NCBI GenBank assembly: GCA_032358165.1 | Contig: JAALGY010000038.1 | Location: 1,302,001-1,366,000, forward strand | Direction of reading: 5' to 3' | DNA: 64,000 bases | DNA from: Diplosphaera chodatii | Lineage: Eukaryota > Chlorophyta > Trebouxiophyceae > Prasiolales > Stichococcaceae | Part shown: positions 13,365-24,928 of the stretch, in pieces | Layout of the letters: each line of letters opens with the position of its first letter | Numbering within the stretch: the first letter of the stretch is position 1 | The notes under the pieces: generated by a model | Seen by the model: the letters and a program-made list of their open reading frames with translations, nothing else | The model's database searches: none | Told to the model about the DNA's origin: nothing | Made by a program: the position numbers and the translations under genes

Positions 13365-14174
13365 TGTGGCCCGCATGCTGTCCTCAGCCAGTGTGTATGT
13401 GTCCAGGGAAAGCTATGTCATAGTACGCAGTGTGGGCAGGTCACGCTGTACAACGAGTGCTTTGCCTGTCTTGCGACTATTTATTTGGCGCTCTTGGAAC
13501 ATGCACAGTCCTTTGCGCTGCTGTCCGTCGGTGCTCAGCAACACGGTCCAAGCAGCAGTCCAGGGTCCAGGCGGACCGTGACTGTACATCAGACCACAGG
13601 CAGCGTCTCGAACTGGAGTGGGGGCGTGAGGGTCCAGGCCCTCGTCTGACATCAGTGCGGCCCTACCACTGTCTTCAAGAAGTCTGCAGTTGTGCCCTGT
13701 GCGTCCAAAGTTCTCATCGCGCTCGGTCACAAAGCACGCAGCTGAGCTCTGATTGCACCGCTACAACGCTGTGGGCCCATCTGCAGTTGCAGCGCCTTGT
13801 CATAGCTGGGATTCTTCGCGATGCAAGGTCAAAAACTGGTCCGTCAGCCCCAGGGACTCCAACAGCCGTCGGCAATACATCCGTCGAACCGCCCCTGCAC
13901 CCTTGGCGTGCTGCAGCAGATCTCAGGCGCACCACACACCCATCGCAAGCGCGGCCGCGCGCTGCATGTCATCGAGGCGCCCGAACGCGAGCTCCAGGCT
14001 GACCTGGCTGACGAGCGACGGTAGCTGCCCAACATAACAGCTGCAATGACTGCAGGCTCACCTCAGCACCAGTCTGTGGCTTGCCACTGCTAGTTTTGAG
14101 TATTTGATTGCGAGTTTTCGCCTGCTGGCTTTTGTAGAGATGGGCCGCGATGGACGCCAGCAGAATACGCGGGC
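13365..14174. other. Intergenic spacer, possible missed first exon of the dioxygenase
   Basis: No gene is recognised. An open frame at 13821-14024 (67 codons, ending RR) has no family resemblance. A transit-peptide exon of the downstream dioxygenase could lie here, because the first exon I can support is short. Confidence 0.4.
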
Positions 14175-17100
14175 ATGTGGGCATCGTGCACACGGGAGGA
14201 AAGATACTGGATTGATGATGTGGAGGGCACCATTCCAGCAGCCTTGGAGGTAAGAGGTTCGCACATTGCGCTGGGGCTTTGATGGACACTTGGCTGAAGC
14301 CAAATTATTCGAGCATGTGCAACCCTTGCAGCGCTGCATGCTGGTTGCCGCAAGGCAGTGGTTTGGGCAAAGCACCAACTCACGGCTGTGTGCCCGATGG
14401 CGGCAAACGTTGCCGTATATCTGGTCACTGAGCGTTGCTGTACCACCACAGACGCCTCATTTGGCGGAGCGCTTAGGCCGCACCTGCATGGCAGGCGATG
14501 GCCCTGCCTTCCGTGGCAGGCACAAACCACCCAGATATCGCTGTCTATTTTCACAGGGCACGTGGTACCGCAACGGCCCGGGCACCTTCGAGATGGGGGG
14601 CCAGCCGATGCATGTGTTCGATGGCCATGGCCTGGTGGGCCGCATCACATTTTCAGGCGGCTGTGCCCATTTCGCCAGCCGCTTCGTCCGCACTCCGGTG
14701 TGAATCTGTGATGAATGGAAAGCAGTGAATCATCAATGCTTTGATGTGGTTGTCTTCACGGAGTCTTCTGTTAAGACAGTGATCGTTGGCATCACAAATG
14801 TCAACCTGCAAGCAAGTTTGCACCATTGCATAGGCGTTTGAGGAGGAGACCCGGCAGCAAAAGGTGCTGTTCCGCGGCTTTGGCAGCACCAAGCCGGCTG
14901 TGAACTTCGGAGGCGCACTTGCCAAGGTGTTTGGGCCGGAACTTACCGGGAAGGTTGGGGTCTTCCTCGGCAACGTGTTTGATATCAGGTGCGGCGCACA
15001 CCCAACCAGTGCCGACAGGAATTGTGGCACGTATATGACACATGCAGCAAATCAGCTGTATTGAGCGCCGCGATGCGATGGCAGGGACAAGCCAGTTGCC
15101 AACACATCGCTTGTGGAGTGGAACGGAAAGCTGTGGGCGCTTTGGGAGGCGCACAGGCCGTACGTCCTGCACCCAGACACACTGGAAACCCACGGCGAGG
15201 AGACACTAGGTGCACCTGATGGCCATGGATGCCAGACCAGCATGCGCCATTGCTGCTTGCCCAATGCATGGCAGATGAGCAGCGAATTATGGACAGGTCA
15301 TGCTCCGACTCAAAATGTCAACACGACTGGCCGGCAGGTGGGGCACTGCGGGAAAACCAGGCATTCTGTGCACATCCCAAGTTTGACGCGGAGTCCGGGC
15401 GCATGATCGCCTTCAGCCTGGGCCTGCGCTTTGCTGAGGGTGGGTGTGCCACTGTTGCAGTGTGGCAAAGCCATGATGAAGGGGTCCCTTGCATCCAATG
15501 CTGTGGCGAATTCGAGATGCATGAAGCTCTTCACAGTAGTATATGCCCTTGTCAACTGCAGGCAAGCTGCACATCATGGAGCTGAACTCAGATGGTGGCG
15601 TGCACCAAAAGATCACGCTGCCGGGCGTGTTTAACCCCATCACATACGTGCACGACTTCATGGTCACCAAGAGTTGGTGCGGCTGGCTGCGCTCCTATGC
15701 CACACCGCAATACCAGACATACTTGTGATGTCCTCCAATTGGGGTGACAGCCAAGCACGCATATACCATTCTGCTGGCTTTGCAGGTACGTTTTTCACAG
15801 ACCGCCGTTGAAGGTGCAGTTTGACTGTCTGATCGGCTACCTGCTGGGCACCACCGACCAGACCAAGATGGTGCGCATGCTAAATGGATGCACATTTACG
15901 CCTACCCCATCCCCTACCACGGGAACTTCTCAGCACTGCAGTGCATCGTGGTCTCCTTGCGACTTACAACGCATGGCAGAAATACCCCATTGCTGTGCAG
16001 ATTGATTTCGATGCTAGCAAGGCCGGGCAGTGGATGCTGATCTCGCGCGACCCTGATGGGCCCCGCCTAGAAATTGACACCCCGCCTCAGTTCATCTGGC
16101 ACTATGCGTCTGCCGCTGAGGACCCTGTCACAGGTACCTTCACAGAGTGCTTTCCCTACTTGCTGCATGCCTGATAGCACGCTGGCTGGGTATGCTAGGT
16201 CTGGGACGCCTTGCATCACGGAAGCAACATGCTGCTGATAGCAGAAATTTGGAGATGTCTGGTACGATTCAATTTGTCCTTGGCGCAGGCAAGCTGACGA
16301 TCGATGCGTGCGTCTTCGACGCCTTCAGTCCTGGTGGCTTCGACATGCAGGAGCCGTCCACCATGTCCCCATCGACGCTGCGCAGGTGTGCCTCAAGTGT
16401 CGAACATCCTGGCACATGACATGTACACCCGAGAAGCAGTGCGGGAGTCAGTGTTGTGCAGTGTTGTGTACCACAGTGTTTGGCCTGGTTTCAGACGTGA
16501 AAGTTGTTGGGTTGTCTCCGGGTATTTGCACCCTGGCCGACCCAAGTTGACACTGGTTGCAGGTTTGTGGTGGACCCCAAGCACGGCACATCGTCCTGCG
16601 AGCAGATCTCTGATGTTGCGGGCGACTTTCCTACAGTCAATGCAGCATTTGCTGGTGCGCTGGTGCTATGACGACCGAGTGCATCAGCAAGGCACCCATG
16701 TGGATCTACATGGGCATGACCGGGGTTTGCGTGTGTCCAGGGCGCGATGACTACGAGCATGTGTACATGGCAGCCTCCACCGAGCGCGGCGCTGCCTTCC
16801 CATTTCAGAGCATCGTCAAGGCATGTCTTTGACATGCATGTGCATCTGCCCGCAGCAAGTACATGATGTCGAGCATCCGTAGGGCATTTGTGTGATACCA
16901 CACTGGATGTTCATCGTGCTCTGCTGCGTGGCAGGTGGGTGTGCAAAGCCGTGAGGTTGATGAGTGGGCTGCGCCCGACGGCTGCTTTGTGGGGGAGCCA
17001 GTGTTCGTGCCGCGGAGGGGCCCCACGACGCTAGCCGCGCTGCACAATGATCACAACCACAGTTGCACCAGCAGTGAGGACCACAGCGATTGCCCCAGCA

Positions 17101-17590
17101 GCAGTGGCGATGGTGATGGCTCGAGCGGCAATGTGGTCGTCTTTGGCAAGGGCAGCGGCGGCGGCAAGCAGTATACAATGCGGCTCAATGACAGCAGCGG
17201 TGCTGACAGCCGAGATGGTGGCAGCGCACAGCAGAGCACAGCCGATTCCGCCACAGCCAGCACAGCAGCCGTCCAGCAGCGGGACCGCGAGGATGATGGC
17301 TACATCATCTCCCCGATGTGAGGCGGCAGCTGCCAATATGTCGGCCAATGTGATGTATGTTGATTCGCTTAAGTGCGTGAATGTGATTGCTCTAGCAGAC
17401 AGGCGGCACGCATAGACAGCCGGCACGAGTTTGCCGCAGGTATGATGGCAAGCGGGACCGCTCCACCATCGTGATCCTGGATGCCTCGAAGCTGGCGGCG
17501 GGGCCAGTCGCGAAGCTCCACCTCAGGAACCCGATGCCATTCAGCTTCCACTGCATGTGGAGTGACGCAGTGCACGGGCCGCGCCACTGA
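14175..17590 (+). CDS. Carotenoid cleavage dioxygenase (RPE65/CCD family)
   Basis: Thirteen exons (14175-14249, 14557-14697, 14834-14988, 15085-15209, 15338-15439, 15562-15676, 15786-15870, 16001-16133, 16289-16385, 16563-16654, 16741-16820, 16935-17317, 17440-17590) give about 577 residues. Family marks in order are YWIDDVEGTIPAAL, GTWYRNGPGTFEMGG, HVFDGHGLVGRITF, then the four iron-binding histidines in FCAHPKFD (about 178), YVHDFMVT (about 230), IWHYASAAED (about 299) and PFSFHCMW (about 565). Spacing agrees with the seven-bladed propeller enzymes that cleave carotenoid double bonds with O2. GEPVFVPRRG is followed by a low-complexity Ser/Asp/Gly insertion of roughly 85 residues before EDDGYIISPMYDGK. 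Intron 11 has a GC donor (16821). A further N-terminal exon may be missing. Substrate and regiospecificity cannot be read from sequence. Confidence 0.93.
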
Positions 17591-18157
17591 TGGAGACTGT
17601 TCGTATATCTTCAAGACAAGTGGCGTTGAGCTGGTCTGCGGTGCTGCACTGTTTGATTGAAAGAACAGGAATGAATGCCGTCAGCCTGCGCTGAGGTGAG
17701 TGGCGTGTCCAACATATTGTATATGTTGTGCTGGAGCGGGATGGACATGCGTGATGTCTATGTACAGTATGTTGTGGTAATTCTGTACCTGTGCAATGAG
17801 CGATTGTATGTCCGGTTGGTTAGATTTTGGTCAGCTATTGATTGGTCGCAGAGAGTGCTCAGCACTACACTCCCACTACACTGTAAACGAGGGTGTAAAC
17901 CTGAAGAAAGGCTCCCTCGCGTGTCTAACGATGGGGCCTCCAACCCATCATCCATCTTCCCATCTCATCAAAGTCATCAGAGTCACAGCGCGAGCAGCAC
18001 CTATCTAACCGACCTGCTCAAGTTCCTACAGATAGCCTAGGGTGCTGAGCACACAGGCAAGCACTATCTCAGCGCTGCATGAAGCCTACCTAAGCAGGCG
18101 TTGCTGCTGCAAGAGCAGCGCAGCAGCAATTGTTACATCTGGCACACATGAGGTGCA
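17591..18157. other. Convergent spacer between the dioxygenase and the E2 gene
   Basis: No gene is seen. Two TGTAA motifs on the plus strand (17882-17886, 17894-17898) suit the dioxygenase 3' end. A minus-strand TGTAA (18133-18137) lies 21 bases past the stop of the opposing E2 gene. Confidence 0.5.
18133..18137 (-). terminator. TGTAA poly(A)-type signal of the E2 gene
   Basis: TTACA on the plus strand reads TGTAA in the sense of the E2 gene, 21 bases after its stop codon. This is very close, so a second downstream signal may be the one used. Confidence 0.4.
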
Positions 18158-21100
18158 TCACAGTGCGGCCAGCAGCCTCCGGATTTTGTCCAGGTGGCTG
18201 CCCATGCGCTTGGCGCGGTCTCTCTCATGCTCGCTGACATCCCGGATCCATTTCTCACATGTGCGCACCACGTGCTCCCGCTGCAGCCTGTCAAGACGCC
18301 AAACATGCTCAGCATATGTGCTCAGAGCCTATGCACACGAAGTTGTCAATCAACAAAGAGCGTATTCCGTGATGGGTTGATTGATCAGCTGAACATGGCG
18401 CAGCAAGCGGTGCGCCAATCTTCCCCGCACAGGCTGTGCAGACACCTGAAGTGGTCGAGGATGACGTCCTTGAACTCAGGCGGTGGTGCTCGCAGCTGCT
18501 CCTCGATGGCGTACTGCATAGTGGCCTCCCTGCAGGGACCAGCCGATCCATCACATCAATCCAACAGATATACGGTGCAACCCGCCATGCTACCCCTGGT
18601 ACAACAGAGCACTAGTGTTCTAAGACTGCAACTCCCTGTGCACCACATCGTGTTTGCAGCAAAACAGCGCTGAGTTCACACTATTTCGATAGTGCCAGAC
18701 TAGCAAGTTCGTGATGCAGGGCCAGCGCACATGATGTTGGCGGAGTAGGCACGGCTGGCAGACTTGCCCCGGTCGGTGTGCATCTCGCGCTCAAACCCAG
18801 GCTCGTTGAAGTATGGGTCATCCACCAGGATGAGCGACTGGATGGACACCAGCACCTGCAGTCCAAAGCGGTCGGTGGACGTTAGAAACCTCCATGGATG
18901 GCCAGAGGATGAATCCCAATCAGGCGCGGTGGCGGCAGTCATGAGACGCTGAATGGCCAAGCCAGGAGGAGCGTGCCTGCAGCATGGAGGACACATTGGG
19001 GTCCCAGCTCTCGCCGCGGTCGCCCGACCAGGTGCCCAGCAGCGACAGGCACACCTTGCCTTCGTTGTACCTGCGCAATGAACAGTTGTGCCCTGCCACT
19101 CAGAGCTGCTCAACAGGCGCCGACGGACGACTGCCACAGTCGACAACAACCACATCAGCTGACTGCTCACACCGGGACCGTCTCCACTCTACAGCAAGCG
19201 CTGTGTCTGCAGAACAGGGCGGGAGCGCCGGCAGCCAGTCAGCAGGGCAGCAGATGAGCGCTCACAGGTTGGGGTTGAACCTCACGCGCCCGCCGCCCGT
19301 GGTGCGCAGCAGCACCTGCGGCGGGGACGCCGGGTACTGCGGCCCAAAGTAGCAATCGAAGACGAAGGCGCCATGCGCATCTGCGCTCACATCGAAGAGT
19401 CAGTCGTCGGGCATGGTCAGGACATGGACGCGACTGGCAACCACCGGCTCGATGCTGCGGGCGACCAGCACCCCGCCCAAGGGCGTCAGGCTCACAGCAC
19501 CATGCAAACTGCAGCCTATGCTGGTCGGAGCAGGGACTCACAAGGTGTATCGGCTGGGCCAGTGATCAGCACCCTCCAGAGTGCAAGGTTGCCCTCATCC
19601 ACCCGCACAAACACTGACGAAGAGAGGCTCAGCGGCAGTGACGCCTGCAAGTGTATACGCGATCTGCTCGACATGCAACCTTTGCATGCGCTCTGGTATG
19701 GGGGATTGCAGTGCCAATGCCATCGGGTGGAGCACCGCAGCTGTTGACACTCGAGAGCAACATGCAACAAGACATAGGATCGAAAGGCTCACGCTGAGGG
19801 AGGCGAGCTCCTTGCCGACGCGCACCATCCGCGGCCGCGGTCTCACACCCTCGCTGTCTGCGTGCTTCCTGAGCAGGTGGTTGGCCGCAAGACCTGCCAC
19901 CGAATCCACCTGCATCGTGTGGCGTATAACGTAAGGGATATCGCAGCTGCTATGATCACACATGAGTGCACAGCTAGCTGGCGCAGCTGGGCGACACGAC
20001 CCGCTGTTGCAGCGCAACAGAGTTTGCCGGCAACTCTACGGCCAACAGTGCGCTCCTTGCAAGCAGGGTGCACAGCCGTCACACCTGCCACTTCCGCATA
20101 GCGTGCTGATAGGCTGTGTCAACGTCGCCGCTGGTCTCCTGGGGGGGTGGAGCCGCCGCTGCGGTGCTGCTGCGGGTGCGCCCGCTGCGCAGGGCCCCGC
20201 CTGCAGGCAGGCGCCCAGTGCCGGGCTCCCCGCCCTCCGCCGCCAGGTCCTCCGCAATGGCCGTGACCCTGCAACTCAGCAGCAGCGGACATCAGCGTGG
20301 GCCCTTGTGAGTCAGACCTGCTCACACTGTCGCAACCGGTCGGTCGGCAGCTCGGTTCAACGTGGTGCGGCAACTGCAGCGCCTGCCGGCACCCGGGCCC
20401 ACCTGGTGGCGGCGTCCACAATCAGGCGTGCCAGGCGCAGCGTGGTGGCCTCCTCCTCCCGCAGCTGCTCCGCCAGCTGTGCCGACGTCGACGACGCCGC
20501 CGCCGCGCTGCTGGGACCTGAACACAGCCGACTGCTCCCTTGACCACATGCAGCAGACACAACCTTGCCACCCGCTGTGCCGATGAAGTGGTGCACACAC
20601 AAGTGCCCTACGGCGCAGCACACTTAAGATGGCCAGCAAATATGCATACCTGCGCCAGCGTCGTCGCGCGAGGGCACGAACACCCGCAGGAAGTGGTCCG
20701 CCTGCTGCCGCATCTCTTGCATCACGGAGCGTGCATCGCGTGAGGCACTGCTGGCTGACAGGCTGCAGCCAAGGATCATGCAGTTCAGCATATCACGCAG
20801 CGGTGGATCAGCAACTTCATGCCAGGTGTTGTTGAGTACCAGACTTTGGGCACAGTGAGGTGGCCCAGGGCATCACGGGTGAGCTTGAGTGCAGCACCTG
20901 TGGGGCTGCACGAACATGCGGGCTGCTCGAGGGCGTGCGGCCAGCTGCAGCACCACCTGCAGGAGCGCCTCGTAGTACCCCGCTCGGCTGGACATGTCTG
21001 CGCGCAAGGCAGTGCAGCTGGACGGCTGGCTGAATTGACCACCTTGCAATGGTGCTGATACATGCGTCCAATGTGCCGTGGGCCACTGTGCTGGAAATTC

Positions 21101-24069
21101 AAAGAGGCACAGCCTTGACATACCTGTGAACGTTGCCTTGTTGAGTTCGTGCATCAGCATTGGGATCAACACCGACTGACTGATGGCCTCAATGGGGTCT
21201 CTGGCTGCTGCCGCAATGCCAGCAGAACTCCCTGCCGCCCCACTGCCATCAGGTCGGCTGGGCCCCTCCACACTGCCACTGGACTTTGGCGCTGCCAGCA
21301 GTGCAGCCAGACGGCTTGCCAGGCCCTGCACATGGTGGGTTGCAGCATGAGCCACCTGGAAATCGGCGGCAAGATGGGGCGAGGTGGGATTGGCACCTCG
21401 ACTCACGGCCCCATGGCCTTGTGAGCCGAAGACAGTCGCAGGTGGCCCGGTGTCTGGAAGGGTGCGCACCTGCAGCTCCGCATCATGGGCCGCCTGCGCG
21501 GCGAGGGCAGCCCGCGAGTCCCACACCTCGGCGCTGCCGCCCCTGTGGCCGCTGCCAAACCCGGTGCCCGCCGCCCATGCCACTGTCCTGGCCCTGCAGT
21601 GGAATGTAGTGCAGCCGGTGTCGCACAATGTCATGTGCATGTCGAGTGCCACTTCACCACACATGAGGAGGCGCCTTGAGTGAGGTTTATGATGCTCGAC
21701 ACCAGAGCTAAGCTATCCGCACTCTTTGTTGTCGGTGGTCTTGGCACGCTTGTTCGTGGGTTTGAGCGCCTGCATGCGGGCCTCATCCACTGCCACATCC
21801 CGCGCGCTGCGGGACAGCATTTCATTCGCATCATGGTGAGTGCGCAGTGTCATATGCTGGATGAAGGACATATGAGCCACCGAAAAGGTCAAGCACAGCA
21901 GGCGCATGACTATGCCGTTTAGCATGTAGCAACCACTATGTCAGACAGACAGGGGGCATCATCTGAGGTGAGTGCCACACCTGTACATGTCGCTGAACTC
22001 GGTGGCGCTGGCGGGCCGCAGCCCGGTGAGCGCCTCCATGCGCACCAGGCACGCCTCCACCTCACTGTATGCGCTGTCCTCGCCCGCTGAGATGGACGCC
22101 AGAGTCGCCGGCACATCCACGCGGCCCACCAGCTGCATGCAGCACAGGCTGCTGCTGGGCATGCGCAGCCAATCGGATTTGCTGCATGGGTCGTTCAGTG
22201 TTAAGGCAGACATGGCAACCTGCAACTGTCTGCGCACCAACTTTTCAGGACTTGACTGCAAGGCAGCTGGCAATGCTTTGTGCGGCAAGTGCCGTGCCAG
22301 GCCTTGCCCAGTAGATCTGTGGTGGGTTGCCCCACCTCCAGGAAGGTCCGCAAATGGTTCGCGAGCTCCTTCACAGGGCACCACGGGTCCCAGTTTTTCA
22401 GCTGCAGCATGGGGTGCGACGCCAGCGCCCCTGCCAGCGGGCCTCTGAAGCGCGGGCCCACCACCTGGCCGCAGTCATGGGCACGCATGACACGCGGGCG
22501 AGCAGAAGACGATATCATCGATTTTCGAACGTGTCTCACCAAAGGTTCACAGGTGGCACCTGCACAGCTGGGGGGAAGAAGGGGTGCAAGCCGCGCTTGA
22601 ATGTGATGCGCAGGCGGATGCGGCCATCGCCTGTCCGCTGTTCCAGCTCTTTCAGGTCCTGCACACGATCAAGAGTAGGCAGCTTGCCGATCGGGCATTC
22701 TCTGTGCATTGCAGGTTGTGCATGGAGGACAAGGGGGTGCAACTTCCACCACGACCAAGCAGGCCAGGTCTGTATGCGAGGCAAACAGCACCTGTACAAG
22801 TGCGGAGCTGCTGTCAGAAGCGGAGATCCACATGTCCCTGCACAGAACCAGCCGCATCTGGCAGCTGAAAATTGCAGCTTCATGTGTGCATGCAGACCAC
22901 CGTACCAAGGGACAAGCATAATGGAACGTGCATGACAAGACTGAGAGGCCTAGCCAATGCACCATGCGTAGACGTCATCGCCCACGGCGTCCGCCTCCAG
23001 CCCGGGCTCGACGCCGCGCATGATGTCCATGAGCTCCTTGCTCAGCATCTTGAACGCTTCCTTGGGATTGAACAGCTGCCGCCTGGCTGCCTCCTTCTCC
23101 TCCACTGTCATGGCCGCCTCCGGCTGCAATCAACGGCATGGTGCTACCAAGGATTTGCAGCAGCCTTGTGTCCCATTGTAGATGATGCTGTAAGGCACTT
23201 GAATGGGTCAGTAGGCAGCATGCATACACTGGCCGCATTGCTGCCCTGCACATGGCTGCTGACCTTGTCCTTGGCATCGTCATCATCATCCGCGTCTGAC
23301 TTGGGCGGTGTCATTGCCTCCTCCACATGGGTCCAGCGCGTCAGCTTCTTCAGGACCTCGGCCTGCAGGCGTTGACAGACCCACCGGCCTCCTTGGTTGA
23401 TGAAACAACAACATGGTGTTGTGAATGATGCTTGGGGCATGAGTTGTGAATTTCACAAAGTCAGACATCCTTGGCAGGCAACATGCTTGCATATCGCTCA
23501 CGGTTCTGCCGTGGTCGTCATCCTCAGCCATGTCGTAGGCATCATCCTCGCCCTCTCCGTCGCTGTCGTCATATACACCATCCTCGTCCTCGTCATCCAT
23601 GTCCGCCACATCGTTGGCAGCCTCCTCGTCCGGCACCCCGCCACCAGCGCCATCCTGCAGCGCCTCGCACTCGACGCCCAGCGCTGAGCACAGCGATGCC
23701 AGCACGTCCGCAAGCCTGGAGCTCGCCGCGTGCTTGGCGCTGACCTGTTGCAGCTGGCTGTCCATTGTGTGGTCCTCCTGCAGGGCAGATCACTGCGTAA
23801 GAGGTCGCCTTGGTGCACTTGTGGGTGGTGTCCATCCATTTGAACGCCAGAGTTCCCCGCGTGCATGCATGCGTGCTCACCGAGGACACGACACAAGGCG
23901 AGTTTGGATAGCTGTCGGCATCCAGATAGTAGATAGACAGCCTGGACCGCTGCGCGCCCCTATCGATGGCCATATTGATGCAGCTCTCATCCTGGCTGAG
24001 CTTGTGCACCGGCGGACCGCACAGTTTCGAGTTCAGCTGCGCCACATCCCGGGCAAGCTGCCGCGCCAT
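18158..24069 (-). CDS. Tandem-UBC E2 protein with BIRC6-type catalytic domain
   Basis: Twenty-one exons read from 24069 down: 24069-23881, 23777-23502, 23362-23264, 23123-22963, 22837-22792, 22658-22560, 22464-22336, 22132-21981, 21806-21723, 21593-21124, 20997-20898, 20762-20650, 20517-20403, 20268-20085, 19909-19793, 19644-19542, 19380-19266, 19070-18977, 18855-18731, 18529-18446, 18287-18158; about 994 residues. The N-terminus begins MARQLARDVAQLNSK with an RWD-like block (SIYYLDADSYPNSPC), then an acidic stretch. A first UBC-like fold (VYAWDMWISA, LRITFKRGLHPFFPP, PRFRGPLAGALASHPMLQ) has no active-site Cys. The C-terminal UBC has SSSVFVRVDEG, LITGPADTP, FVFDCYFGPQYPASPP, catalytic Cys about 858 in EGKVCLSLLGTW, and SIQSLILVDDPYFNEPG, matching BIRC6. 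It should transfer ubiquitin. No BIR domain is seen. Exons around 20650-20997 are the least certain. One intron has a GC donor (18976). Confidence 0.85.
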
Positions 24070-24470
24070 GGCGCGCTACAGCATGCGGCAGAGGTGTGTC
24101 CCAGGTACTCGGTGCACGAGAGCTGCAGGATCGGCTCGACACGGCGTGCCGCGCCGGGTTTGAAGCTGCAGGTACGCCAGCTGGACGCAGTCTGAGATGG
24201 GTGATCCTTGCGACAGGCAATGTGCAAATGACAATGTGATCTCAAAAGTGTGACAATAAGCATTGCATGCTCCAATGCATATCTAGTCAGACACAAAGCC
24301 CTCGTTCCTGGGTGCACACCACGCTTTGTTGCAGAGAAATCTCATACAGCCGCTTGTCATAAACTCTGTGCGCGGGCTGGAGGGCCGCTACGGGGTTAGA
24401 GATTGAGGTGACCACTGAGCATCATGGATGTCTCCCAGCAAATGTTGGTCACGACCAGCTTCGTACAGCA
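24070..24470. promoter_or_regulatory. Divergent promoter region
   Basis: About 400 bases separate the minus-strand E2 start from the plus-strand small membrane protein start. Both genes must be driven from here. No TATA-like or other clear element stands out. Confidence 0.4.
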
Positions 24471-24886
24471 ATGACGCGATCTGACGGCAAGCGCGGATCA
24501 AAACGAGGTATATGTACTTGTTGAGCAGCTATCGGAGCATCAGTGCAGGAAATCTCGGCATGCTGAGGGTTGGCGCATCAGGACATGCGGTGCATCTGTC
24601 TCTCCTCAAGCTATGAGTTGGTACCTGCAACACCACATGCTGCGCAGATCACGTTGCGTCAACACGTGCAACAGAGCAACGCAAGGCACTGGGACATCAC
24701 GAAGAGCATGAGCAGCACCGGCTTGGGTCTCGGCAGCACAGCTCCGGCACGCCACGCAGCCCAGAGAAAGCGCGGAGCAGTATAAGCGGCGGCAGCAGCG
24801 GGCAGGCGTTTCTCTCAGTGGTTGCGGTCGCAACCATCTTCGCGGGCATCATGTACTGGTCCGTGGTGCTGCTGCTGCCAAAGTGA
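24471..24886 (+). CDS. Small single-span membrane protein, unidentified
   Basis: Two exons (24471-24507 and 24675-24886) join in phase to an 82-residue protein. The intron has a GTATAT donor and an AACAG acceptor, and the split Glu codon (G/AG) restores the frame. The N-terminus is very basic (MTRSDGKRGSKREQRK), a charged and Ser-rich middle follows, and a hydrophobic segment near the C-terminus (AFLSVVAVATIFAGIMYW, then SVVLLLPK) would be one transmembrane helix, giving a tail-anchored-like shape. I do not recognise a family; it is not clearly Sec61-beta or RAMP4. The stop codon lies only 42 bases before the PELO ATG on the same strand, so the two may share a transcript. The reality of the gene rests on frame, composition and position, not on homology. 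Confidence 0.55.
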
Positions 24887-24928
24887 GCATGCGGGTTTGA
24901 GCAGCAGCATCTGGCGTGAGCCGCAGCC

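Noticed and set aside
20822..20896. Candidate extra exon ALKLTRDALGHLTVPKVWY in the E2 gene
   Set aside because: It needs a GC donor and breaks phase with the exon ending at 20898; skipping it gives phase-consistent GT-AG splicing with a typical intron length.
24570..24785. Frame starting SSTGLGLGS around 24708
   Set aside because: It ends at a stop shortly after and lacks the transmembrane segment; the overlapping two-exon frame is more protein-like.
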